Shown here one piece after another: positions 1 through 6,712 of a stretch of 11,255 bases of DNA. Source of the stretch: JBGRQB01 sp041725875. GTDB lineage: Bacteria > Bacteroidota > Ignavibacteria > Ignavibacteriales > Melioribacteraceae. Where the stretch lies: NCBI GenBank assembly GCA_041725875.1, contig JBGRQB010000143.1:1-11255 (forward strand). The letters are read 5' to 3'. The notes beneath the pieces were generated by a model. The model searched no databases. It was not told where the DNA came from and saw only the letters and a list, made by a program, of their open reading frames with translations. The stretch's first letter is position 1; each line of letters opens with the position of its first letter. The position numbers and the translations under genes are program-made.

Positions 1-4
1 ATAT

Positions 5-11
5 AAAGGAG
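5..11 (+). promoter_or_regulatory. Ribosome-binding site of the exported propeller gene
   Basis: AAAGGAG lies five bases before the ATG at 17. It is a strong SD match and fixes the start. The promoter of this gene must lie to the left of the window. Confidence 0.85.
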
Positions 12-16
12 ATCTA

Positions 17-2869
17 ATGAAAAAGTTTTATACCTTAGCTTTATTATTGTTGATAATAGCTGTATGCCTTATTAGTAATAAATCTGAAAAAGTTAAAATT
101 ACCAAAATTAAAAGATCAAGTCATTCAACCACAGCTGTTGAAGCAAAACTTGCCAGAGCAGAATATTTCAATAAATTATTAAGAGATCCGATATCAGGAA
201 AAATCCCACAGAATATCCGAAGTATGGAATTGGAATTTGCAAATAATTTACAGTCTTCACCAGCTTTATTGAAAAAATCAAATATGGGTGGATTTCATTG
301 GAAAGAAGCTGGCCCTGTTGATGTAGGCGGAAGAACCAGAGCTTTGGGTATTGATAAAAGAAATAATAATATAGTCTTGGCCGGCGGTGTTTCAGGTGGG
401 ATTTGGAAAACAACTGATAAAGGTGCAAGTTGGAGTTTAAAGTCTAAATCAAACCAAAATTTAAGTGTAACTACATTAGTGCAAGATCCAAGAGAAGGTT
501 TTGAAGATACTTGGTATTACGGAACTGGCGAATGGTTTGGAGGCGGATCTGTAACAACCGGAGCAGGTTTAGATGGAAGTTATTATTTTGGTAGCGGTGT
601 TTATCGTTCCACTGATAACGGAGAAACTTGGACACAATTGTCACTAACGGCTCCTTCTGATCCAATGGTTTATACATTACTCTCTCACATTTCAAAAATT
701 GTAATTAGCCCTACAACAGGAACTGTATTTTTTACAACAAATGGTGGTGTACTTTGTAAACTAAAAAATGATGATTCATTTGAAGTATTAATAAATGGTG
801 CAAATGATCATTACTTTATGGATGTTGATGTTAGTGCCGATGGTAAATTGTTAGTTGCTTGTTCTGAGTATGGCTATAATAAACTTTATGGATCAGGTGC
901 TAAACATGCGGGAGGTATTTACAAATCAACAGATGATGGTAACAACTTTGTAAATATTACTCCTCAAAGTTTTACTGAAACCTATCAGAGAACATTAGTT
1001 AAATTTGCTCCTTCTAACCCTACTGTTGCGTATGTGCTGGCTTATGGCGGTGAAGAAACCGGTGGAAAAGATATCAATTACTTTTACAAGATTGATGTAA
1101 GCAATGATTCTTTTGAAGACAGATCATCAAACTTACCAAGTTTTGATAATTATGATAAAGGCTATATCGAAACTCAAGGTAACTATAATTATATATTGGA
1201 AGTAAAACCTGATGATGAAAATTTTGTTCTTGTAGGCGGAACTAATTTATATAGATCAGAGAATGCGTTTGCCCAAAAACCATCTGGAATATTTCCTAAT
1301 AAAACCTGGATTGGTGGATATGAGGTTCATACCAAATCAAACGCTTCATATGCTAATCACCACGCTGATCAGCATTCTATAGCTTTTGATCCTAATGATC
1401 CCAAAATTTGCTGGAGCGGTCATGATGGTGGATTAAGTTATACTACTGATATTACCAGAGGAATTAACAGTATTAGTGAATCGGTTATTTGGGAGGATAA
1501 AAATAACAACTATAATGTTACACAATTTTATTCAATAGCTATTGCTCCAAGTTCTGATAACAACGGAATAATTGGAGGAACTCAAGATAATGGTTCCCCG
1601 TTTTTTGAGTTTAACGGAGCAGAAACAACTAACTCAATTGATGTAACATCAGGTGACGGTTCTTTTTGTTATTGGGGAAATGATGATGTATTTGCTGCAT
1701 CTCAATACGGACATACATATAGAATTGGCTTGGCAAGTAATAATAACAAACCTATTGAGTTAGTTAAAGGGGGATATGACTGGGATGTAATAACTCCAAT
1801 TACAGGTAAAGAAAGAACTGTTGAAATGCATTTTATAAATCCATTTGCTGTTGATCCTTCAGATGAAAAGTATGTTTATTTTATTTCAAAGCATCAATTC
1901 TGGAGAAATGATAATGTCAGATTGATTCAAGGTGAAACAGGTACAAGTGAAAATGGATATAGCTTAGGGCCTACCGATGATTTTTGGACAAAAATTAATG
2001 AAATAACTGGAGATGAATACACTGCTGTAAGTTGCTCCAGAAACAATTCTGTAGTTTATCTGGCTATATCAGGTACTGGTAAACCTAAAATTGTAAGATA
2101 TGATAATGCAAAAGTTGCCACTTCTTCTGCATTAATAAAAGAATTAACAAGTTCAGTAAGTGGAGCAAATATCTCTTCGATTGCAATTAATCCTGAAAAT
2201 AGTTCTGAGATTTTGGTAGTTGTTTCAAACTACAAAACAAAAAGTATTTTCCATTCAATAGATGCTGGTAATACTTTTACGGAAGTTGAAGGAAACCTTG
2301 GCGGAGATTCTGGGCCTTCTGTAAGAGCCGCTGAAATAGTTGTTGGGTCTGCTGGTGTTCAATATTTAGTTGGAACAAGTATTGGATTATTTTCCACTTA
2401 TGAAGTTAAGCAAAATTTAACTAATTGGACTAAAATTGCAGAAGAACAGATTGGCTCTGCAGTTGTGTCCTCAATCAAATCAAGAGTTTCTGATAATAAA
2501 GTTGCTGTTGGGACTCACGGTAGAGGTGCATTTATTGGAATTTATGATCCTTCTATAATAGTTGGTATTGATGATGTAGAGAATACCCCAAAAGGATTTG
2601 TATTATCTCAGAATTACCCAAATCCGTTTAACCCTTCAACTACAATTAAATATACCTTACCGCAAGAAGCAAATGTTGTGGTTGAAATATTTAATATTAA
2701 CGGACAAAGAATTACTAAGCTTGTTGATGAAACTCAATCTGCAGGTGAACACAAAGTTGTTTGGAATTCTGTTAATGATAGAGGAAGTAAAGTCTCAAGC
2801 GGTATCTATTTTTATAGAATAAAAGCAGGTGATTTTGTTCAGACTAGAAAAATGAGCCTGTTAAAATAA
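17..2869 (+). CDS. Exported Asp-box beta-propeller protein with type IX secretion sorting domain
   Basis: Complete 950-residue protein, probably secreted or surface-attached. Residues 1-20 form a signal peptide: MKK followed by a Leu/Ile-rich core. The cleavage site is not obvious; Cys17 is preceded by Val, so it is a poor lipobox. The body contains four Asp-box motifs of the S/T-x-D-x-G-x-x-W/F kind, at about 131-139, 197-205, 303-311 and 746-754, typical of sortilin/BNR-like seven-bladed propellers. A His/Asp-rich patch near 447-472 (NHHADQH, then HDGGL) is also common in such exported proteins. Residues 860-950 are a Por-type C-terminal sorting domain: YPNPFNPST at 867-875, then beta strands and a SGIYFYR motif. 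Known family role: this tail directs proteins across the outer membrane by the type IX system and is usually removed. No catalytic residues identify an enzyme; sialidase activity should not be assumed from Asp boxes alone. The ligand or substrate is unknown. It is monocistronic at its 3' side. Confidence 0.88.
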   Translation: MKKFYTLALLLLIIAVCLISNKSEKVKITKIKRSSHSTTAVEAKLARAEYFNKLLRDPISGKIPQNIRSMELEFANNLQSSPALLKKSNMGGFHWKEAGPVDVGGRTRALGIDKRNNNIVLAGGVSGGIWKTTDKGASWSLKSKSNQNLSVTTLVQDPREGFEDTWYYGTGEWFGGGSVTTGAGLDGSYYFGSGVYRSTDNGETWTQLSLTAPSDPMVYTLLSHISKIVISPTTGTVFFTTNGGVLCKLKNDDSFEVLINGANDHYFMDVDVSADGKLLVACSEYGYNKLYGSGAKHAGGIYKSTDDGNNFVNITPQSFTETYQRTLVKFAPSNPTVAYVLAYGGEETGGKDINYFYKIDVSNDSFEDRSSNLPSFDNYDKGYIETQGNYNYILEVKPDDENFVLVGGTNLYRSENAFAQKPSGIFPNKTWIGGYEVHTKSNASYANHHADQHSIAFDPNDPKICWSGHDGGLSYTTDITRGINSISESVIWEDKNNNYNVTQFYSIAIAPSSDNNGIIGGTQDNGSPFFEFNGAETTNSIDVTSGDGSFCYWGNDDVFAASQYGHTYRIGLASNNNKPIELVKGGYDWDVITPITGKERTVEMHFINPFAVDPSDEKYVYFISKHQFWRNDNVRLIQGETGTSENGYSLGPTDDFWTKINEITGDEYTAVSCSRNNSVVYLAISGTGKPKIVRYDNAKVATSSALIKELTSSVSGANISSIAINPENSSEILVVVSNYKTKSIFHSIDAGNTFTEVEGNLGGDSGPSVRAAEIVVGSAGVQYLVGTSIGLFSTYEVKQNLTNWTKIAEEQIGSAVVSSIKSRVSDNKVAVGTHGRGAFIGIYDPSIIVGIDDVENTPKGFVLSQNYPNPFNPSTTIKYTLPQEANVVVEIFNINGQRITKLVDETQSAGEHKVVWNSVNDRGSKVSSGIYFYRIKAGDFVQTRKMSLLK

Positions 2870-2892
2870 AATTTACATTATAGATTAGTTTT

Positions 2893-2924
2893 AAAATGCG
2901 GCTTTAAGTCGCATTTTTATTTTT
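2893..2924 (+). terminator. Intrinsic terminator after the exported propeller gene
   Basis: A ten-pair stem (2893-2902 with 2908-2917, one G-T pair) closes on a five-base loop TTTAA and runs into a T-rich tail broken by one A. It lies 23 bases past the stop codon. The A-run on the left arm means it could also work weakly on the reverse strand. Confidence 0.88.
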
Positions 2925-2931
2925 AAACGCC

Positions 2932-2965
2932 TTTCATTAATAAATAATTTCATTAAAAATGAAAT
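2932..2965. repeat. Direct and inverted copies of TTTCATTAA
   Basis: TTTCATTAA occurs at 2932-2940 and again at 2948-2956. The second copy is part of a perfect inverted repeat, ATTTCATT (2947-2954) with AATGAAAT (2958-2965), three bases apart. There is no T-run after it, so it is not a terminator. It may be a protein-binding site or simply AT-rich spacer. A TATAAT lies directly after it at 2967-2972 but has no matching -35 box. Confidence 0.45.
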
Positions 2966-3010
2966 GTATAATAGCCTACCGGATATGGGTTATGCAAGTA
3001 ATACAGTTTA

Positions 3011-3045
3011 AAAAATTAAAATTTTTGCAATTTTTAGATTTTTAG
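3011..3045. repeat. A/T-tract block with tandem ATTTTTAG, upstream of the rplM promoter
   Basis: A short palindrome, AAAAATT-AA-AATTTTT (3011-3026), is followed by two perfect tandem copies of ATTTTTAG (3030-3037 and 3038-3045). T5 runs begin at 3022, 3031 and 3039, eight to nine bases apart. The block ends about 25 bases before the TTGACA box. Such tracts could bend DNA or act like an UP element for a strong ribosomal promoter. That role is inferred from position only. Confidence 0.4.
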
Positions 3046-3068
3046 GTTACATTTAGGGTCTGCAATTA

Positions 3069-3100
3069 TTTGACATTGCCAAAATGTCATGGTAATTTTG
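3069..3100 (+). promoter_or_regulatory. Promoter of the rplM-rpsI(-rpsB-tsf) operon
   Basis: The -7 element TAATTTTG (3093-3100) fits the Bacteroidota consensus TAnnTTTG exactly. Twenty bases upstream is the matching -33 element TTTG (3069-3072), which overlaps a perfect TTGACA (3070-3075) seventeen bases from the -7 box. Transcription should begin near 3107, giving a leader of about 37 bases before the GTG start of rplM. That is too short to hold a large ribosomal leader structure. Confidence 0.75.
3071..3089. promoter_or_regulatory. Palindrome between the promoter boxes, possible operator
   Basis: TGACATT (3071-3077) and AATGTCA (3083-3089) form a perfect seven-base inverted repeat with a five-base spacer GCCAA. 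It overlaps the -35 box and stops four bases short of the -7 element. A dimeric regulator bound here would block RNA polymerase. No regulator gene is next to it, so the partner is unknown and chance cannot be excluded. Confidence 0.4.
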
Positions 3101-3129
3101 TATTCTTTAGTAAAATATATTTGGCTTTT

Positions 3130-3134
3130 GGAGG
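3130..3134 (+). promoter_or_regulatory. Ribosome-binding site deciding the GTG start of rplM
   Basis: GGAGG lies nine bases before the GTG at 3144. Its strength and spacing support the GTG start; the next in-frame ATG is well inside the conserved L13 fold. Confidence 0.8.
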
Positions 3135-3143
3135 ATATAAAAA

Positions 3144-3584
3144 GTGAAGCAAGAAAAGTTGACCAAATTTATTAAGACCGAAGATGTAGATAAGAAATGG
3201 TATGTTATCGATGCTCAAGATTTGGTTTTAGGTCGTCTGGCTGCAAAGTGCGCCAGAATAATCCGTGGTAAAGAAAAACCTGTCTTTACACCAAACATGG
3301 ATACCGGCGATTTTATCGTTGTTATCAATGCTGAAAAAGTAAAATTAACAGGTAAAAGATCTTTACAAAAAGAATATTTCTCACACTCTGGATATCCAGG
3401 TGGTGTAAGAATCAGAACATTTGCTGAAATGATTGAAAAAAATCCGGCATTTGTAATTGAACATGCTGTAAAAGGTATGTTGCCTAAAAACAGATTAGGC
3501 AGAAAATTAATTAAAAAGTTAAAAGTTTATGCGGGTACAGATCACCCTCATACAGCTCAAAAACCAGAACCAATAAGTTTATAG
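3144..3584 (+). CDS. rplM: 50S ribosomal protein L13
   Basis: Complete 146-residue protein, close to the usual 142 or so. L13 binds 23S rRNA and is an early assembly protein of the large subunit. Recognisable blocks are KKWYVIDAQDLVLGRLAAK near 17-35, the GDFIVVINAEKVKLTGK segment near 55-71, and the C-terminal GMLPKNRLGRKL followed by LKVYAGTDHPHTAQKP. It starts with GTG, supported by the GGAGG upstream. It is the first gene after a strong promoter. Fourteen bases separate it from rpsI, the near-universal partner of rplM in bacteria, and the two are surely co-transcribed. Confidence 0.98.
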   Translation: MKQEKLTKFIKTEDVDKKWYVIDAQDLVLGRLAAKCARIIRGKEKPVFTPNMDTGDFIVVINAEKVKLTGKRSLQKEYFSHSGYPGGVRIRTFAEMIEKNPAFVIEHAVKGMLPKNRLGRKLIKKLKVYAGTDHPHTAQKPEPISL

Positions 3585-3598
3585 TGGAGTGATATTAG

Positions 3599-3985
3599 AT
3601 GGCAGACAAGATTCACGTTGGTCGTAGAAAAACATCAGTAGCTCGTGTGTATTTAAGAAACGGCTCTGGTAAAGTTTCAGTGAACCACCAGGAATTTGAA
3701 AAAGTGTTCCAGCAAGAAGTTCACAGGAAAGATGTTTTGCAACCATTAAAGGTTACAGAAACATTAGGCAAATATGATGTATTTATTAATGTAAATGGTG
3801 GCGGAATTAAAGGTCAGGCAGAAGCTGCTAGACTTGGTGTTGCCAGAGCATTAGTAGAAATTAACGCTGAATACAGACCAGTATTAAAAGCTGACGGATT
3901 ACTTAAAAGAGATCCTAGAATGGTTGAACGTAAAAAATGTGGTCAGCCTAAAGCGAGAAAGAGATTCCAGTTCTCTAAACGTTAA
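3599..3985 (+). CDS. rpsI: 30S ribosomal protein S9
   Basis: Complete 128-residue protein, normal for S9. S9 sits in the head of the small subunit, and its C-terminal tail reaches the P-site tRNA. Here the tail ends in KARKRFQFSKR, with the conserved terminal Ser-Lys-Arg. Other family blocks are GRRKTSVARVYLRNGSGK near 8-25 and the NVNGGGIKGQAEAARLGVARAL segment near 64-85. A GGAG at 3586-3589 precedes the ATG at 3599. No terminator follows, so transcripts may run on into the rpsB leader 136 bases downstream. Confidence 0.98.
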   Translation: MADKIHVGRRKTSVARVYLRNGSGKVSVNHQEFEKVFQQEVHRKDVLQPLKVTETLGKYDVFINVNGGGIKGQAEAARLGVARALVEINAEYRPVLKADGLLKRDPRMVERKKCGQPKARKRFQFSKR

Positions 3986-4012
3986 TTTCAAATTATTATT
4001 ATTTAATCGGAA

Positions 4013-4121
4013 TATTTTTAAACGAACATACTTCCGGATTTGTCCCCTGTGTCCCGCTTAAAACAGCGGGATCAAAGGCAAAGTAGAACGAAGTAGAAGA
4101 CTCTAACAGGAGAAATAAGAA
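4013..4121 (+). promoter_or_regulatory. Structured leader of rpsB, candidate S2 autoregulatory RNA with possible promoter
   Basis: The 136-base rpsI-rpsB gap has clear structure. A seven-pair hairpin, TCCCGCT (4052-4058) with AGCGGGA (4065-4071), has a six-base loop and no T-run, so it is not a terminator. TCCCCTGT (4043-4050), just upstream, can pair at seven of eight positions with ACAGGAGA (4106-4113), which contains the rpsB SD; this would hide the ribosome-binding site. Part of the same segment, CTGT (4047-4050), can instead pair with ACAG (4063-4066), so alternative folds exist. TATTTTTA at 4013-4020 is a weak -7-like element with no good -33 partner. Known: E. coli rpsB-tsf is repressed by S2 through its leader. 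That this leader does the same is inference. Confidence 0.45.
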
Positions 4122-5012
4122 ATGGTAAAAGTTGAATTAAATCAGCTTATCGAAGCGGGTGCACATTTTGGGCATTTAACTCGCAGATGGAATCCTAAAA
4201 TGAAAAAATATATTTTCATGGAAAAAAACGGGATTCACATAATCGACCTGAAAAAAACTCAAAAAGAAATCGAAAAATCTTCAAAAGCCTTGTATGATAT
4301 TATTGCAACTGGCAAAAAAGTGCTTTTTGTTGGTACAAAAAAACAAGCTAAACCTGTTGTTTCTGCCGAAGCAAAAGCTTGTGATATGAACTGGGTTAGC
4401 GAAAGATGGTTAGGCGGAATGTTAACAAACTTCCAGACAATCAGAAAAAGCATTAAAAGATTGCAGAATATCGATAAAATGGAAAGTGATGGCACTTTCG
4501 ACAAAATTACTAAAAAAGAAAGATTACAACTTACTCGCGAAAAAGATAAATTAAGAAAAGTTCTTGAAGGCATTGAAACTATGACTAAATTGCCTGGAGC
4601 TTTATTTATCGTTGATATCAAAAAAGAATCAATTGCAGTTAGAGAAGCAAAAAGATTAAACATCCCTGTGTTTGCTATTGTTGATACTAATGTTGATCCT
4701 AATGAAGTTGATTACCCGATACCAGCTAACGACGATGCCGTTAAAACTATTGGTCTTGTTGTAAAAGCAATGACTAAAGCAGTTGGTGAAGGTGCAGTGA
4801 AAGCTAAAGAGTTAAGAGCTCACGAAGCTGCTGAAAAAGAAAGAGTAAAAAAAGAAAAAATTGAATCTGGCGATGATCAGAAAGATGGTAAAAGAGTAAG
4901 AAGATTCAATAAAGGTGGCGAAAGAAAAGGCGGACCAAGAAAGCCTAAAGCTGATGCTCCTAAGCAGGAAGCTGCCCCTAAAAAAGAAGAAGCAAAAGAA
5001 AATAAAGAATAA
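4122..5012 (+). CDS. rpsB: 30S ribosomal protein S2 with charged C-terminal extension
   Basis: Complete 296-residue protein; a typical S2 has about 240. S2 joins the 30S subunit late and helps anchor S1 or position the leader of mRNA. Family blocks: EAGAHFGHLTRRWNPKM at 11-27, KNGIHIIDLKKT at 35-46, the ERWLGGMLTNF block at 94-104, and PGALFIVDIKKESIAVREA at 158-176 followed by NIPVFAIVDTNVDP and YPIPANDDA. The S2 fold ends near 228. Residues after that are almost all charged: a long helix-like Lys/Glu stretch, then an Arg/Gly segment (RRFNKGGERKGGPRKP at 260-275), then Lys/Glu/Ala/Pro to the end. The extension is probably disordered. AGGAGA at 4108-4113 is the ribosome-binding site. tsf follows after 17 bases, the usual pairing. 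Confidence 0.98.
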   Translation: MVKVELNQLIEAGAHFGHLTRRWNPKMKKYIFMEKNGIHIIDLKKTQKEIEKSSKALYDIIATGKKVLFVGTKKQAKPVVSAEAKACDMNWVSERWLGGMLTNFQTIRKSIKRLQNIDKMESDGTFDKITKKERLQLTREKDKLRKVLEGIETMTKLPGALFIVDIKKESIAVREAKRLNIPVFAIVDTNVDPNEVDYPIPANDDAVKTIGLVVKAMTKAVGEGAVKAKELRAHEAAEKERVKKEKIESGDDQKDGKRVRRFNKGGERKGGPRKPKADAPKQEAAPKKEEAKENKE

Positions 5013-5029
5013 ATTTTTAAAGGTGTGAA

Positions 5030-5893
5030 ATGTCAATTTCTGCTAAACAGGTAAAAGAACTTAGAGATAAAACCGGTGCCGGAATGATGGACTGTAAAAA
5101 AGCCCTCACAGAAGCAAACGGTGACTTTGAAAAAGCTATAGAAATCCTTCGTAAAAAAGGTGCTTCAGTTGCTGCTAAAAGAGCTGAAAGATCTGCTGAA
5201 GAAGGTCTTGTTCTTACTAAAGTATTAGAAGACAATACAGGTGTTATGGTTGAAGTTAACTGTGAAACTGACTTTGTTGCAAAAAGTGACGACTTTGTTA
5301 AATTTGCAAATACAGTGTTAGATACAGTTGTTAACGAAAAACCTGCAAATCTTGATGAATTAAAAGCTCTTAAAGCTGGCGATTTAACAATTGCGGATTT
5401 ATTAAACGAAACTACTGGTAAAGTAGGTGAAAAAGTTGAAATTTCCCGCTTTATAATTGAAGCAGCTGATAATGGCGTTGTTGTTGACTATGTACACCAC
5501 GGTTCAAAACTTGGTGTTTTATTAAGAGTTGACTCAGTTGCTACTGGTACTGATGAAATGGTTTCTTTAGCAAAAGATTTTGCTATGCAGATTGCTGCAA
5601 TGAATCCTCAGTATGTTTCAAGAGAAGTTGTTCCTGAAGATGTTGTGAACAAAGAACTTGAAATTTACAAAGAAATTGCTGCAAAAGAAGGTAAACCTGA
5701 AAACATTCTTGACAAAATTGCTCAGGGTAGATTAAACAAATTCTTCTCAGAAGTTTGTTTGGTAGATCAGGTATCTGTTAAAGATAACAGCAAATCGGTT
5801 GCTGATTTTGTTAAAGAATTTAATGCTAAAAATTCTGCTGAGGCTAAAGTGAAATTATTTCACAGGTTCCACCTCAGTGATGAAAATAAATAA
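5030..5893 (+). CDS. tsf: Elongation factor Ts
   Basis: Complete 287-residue protein of normal length. EF-Ts is the cytoplasmic nucleotide exchange factor that removes GDP from EF-Tu. The N-terminal UBA-like domain (residues 4-50) shows KTGAGMMDCKKAL at 14-26. The core carries the diagnostic NCETDFVAKSDDF at 77-89; Thr80-Asp81-Phe82 is the TDF motif that disturbs the Mg2+ site of EF-Tu. The core continues through the HHGSKLGVLL segment to a C-terminal FVKEFNA block. AGGTG precedes the ATG by a few bases, and the gene is 17 bases from rpsB, so the two are co-translated from one message. A strong terminator follows immediately and ends this transcription unit or dampens it before pyrH. Confidence 0.98.
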   Translation: MSISAKQVKELRDKTGAGMMDCKKALTEANGDFEKAIEILRKKGASVAAKRAERSAEEGLVLTKVLEDNTGVMVEVNCETDFVAKSDDFVKFANTVLDTVVNEKPANLDELKALKAGDLTIADLLNETTGKVGEKVEISRFIIEAADNGVVVDYVHHGSKLGVLLRVDSVATGTDEMVSLAKDFAMQIAAMNPQYVSREVVPEDVVNKELEIYKEIAAKEGKPENILDKIAQGRLNKFFSEVCLVDQVSVKDNSKSVADFVKEFNAKNSAEAKVKLFHRFHLSDENK

Positions 5894-5901
5894 TTGATTT
5901 C

Positions 5902-5937
5902 AAAAAGGTCTTATTTTTTAATAAGACCTTTTTTTTT
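5902..5937 (+). terminator. Intrinsic terminator between tsf and pyrH
   Basis: A perfect thirteen-pair stem (5902-5914 with 5921-5933) encloses a six-base loop and ends in an unbroken T-run to 5937. It lies eight bases past the tsf stop and twenty bases before the pyrH ATG. The A-run on the left arm makes it potentially bidirectional. Confidence 0.92.
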
Positions 5938-5957
5938 AGTTATATCGGGAGTGCAGT

Positions 5958-6686
5958 ATGGATATTTTAAAATATAGAAGAATTTTATTAAAACTCAGCG
6001 GCGAATCCCTTATGGGAGGAAAAGGTCACGGAATAGATCCGGAAAAATTGAGATTTTTTGCAAGAGAAATTAAAAAAATTCACGACCTTGGCGTTGAAAT
6101 TGGTGTGGTTATCGGCGGTGGAAATATCTACAGAGGATTAAATGCAGCCGATCAGGGAATTGAAAGAGTTACCGGCGATCTTATGGGAATGCTTGCAACA
6201 TTAATCAATTCACTTGCATTGCAAAATGCACTTGAACAAGAAGGTATTTATACCAGATTGCAAAGTGCAATAAAAATGGAAGAAGTTGCTGAGCCATATA
6301 TCAGAAGAAGAGCAATCAGACACCTTGAAAAAAACAGAGTTGTCATTTTTGGAGCCGGAACAGGTCATCCATATTTCAGTACAGATACTGCCGCAACATT
6401 AAGAGCAGTTGAAATTGAAGCCGATGTAATTATGAAAGGAACAAGAGTTGACGGTGTTTACGATTCAGATCCTGAAAAAAATCCTGACGCTTCATTATTC
6501 AAAGAAATTTCGTATCTTGATGTGTTAAAAAATAATCTCCGGGTGATGGACTTGACAGCAATTAGTCTTTGTCAGGAAAATAACCTTCCAATTAAAGTAT
6601 TTAATATGGATGTTGAAGGCAATCTGTTAAAAGTTATTACCGGCGAAACAATTGGAACAACGGTTAGCGAAAACGGAGTTAAGTAA
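5958..6686 (+). CDS. pyrH: UMP kinase (uridylate kinase)
   Basis: Complete 242-residue cytoplasmic enzyme of the amino-acid-kinase fold. It phosphorylates UMP to UDP with ATP, a step in pyrimidine nucleotide synthesis; bacterial UMP kinases are hexamers regulated by GTP and UTP. Visible motifs: LKLSGESL at 11-18 (ATP phosphate-binding Lys and Gly-rich loop), VVIGGGNIYRG at 50-60, the VTGDLMGMLAT segment at 71-81 (UMP binding), FGAGTGHPYFSTDTAA at 131-146 (UMP and active site), and KGTRVDGVYDSDP at 160-172 (ATP site). GGGAG at 5947-5951 is the ribosome-binding site. frr follows after 26 bases with no terminator; pyrH-frr is a widely conserved pair. There is almost no room for a promoter of its own after the tsf terminator. 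Confidence 0.98.
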   Translation: MDILKYRRILLKLSGESLMGGKGHGIDPEKLRFFAREIKKIHDLGVEIGVVIGGGNIYRGLNAADQGIERVTGDLMGMLATLINSLALQNALEQEGIYTRLQSAIKMEEVAEPYIRRRAIRHLEKNRVVIFGAGTGHPYFSTDTAATLRAVEIEADVIMKGTRVDGVYDSDPEKNPDASLFKEISYLDVLKNNLRVMDLTAISLCQENNLPIKVFNMDVEGNLLKVITGETIGTTVSENGVK

Positions 6687-6712
6687 ATTTTCAAATTAAT
6701 ATAGAGGCCATT

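Noticed and set aside
168..695. Reverse-strand open frames inside the propeller gene
   Set aside because: They lie opposite a well-supported gene, have no ribosome-binding site and their protein composition looks random.
2598..2822. Forward frame overlapping the type IX sorting domain in another phase
   Set aside because: The overlapped frame encodes a clear sorting domain; the alternative is a shadow.
3107..3143. A Firmicutes-style L13 leader RNA upstream of rplM
   Set aside because: The predicted leader is only about 37 bases and shows no stable paired structure.
4052..4071. Hairpin before rpsB as a transcription terminator
   Set aside because: The stem is followed by TCAAAGGCAAAG with no T-run, so a leader structure is more likely.
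4259..5235. Reverse-strand open frames opposite rpsB and tsf, including a Phe/Ser-rich one
   Set aside because: They are complements of Lys/Glu-rich coding sequence, which produces Phe/Ser-rich mirror frames. They show no start signals.
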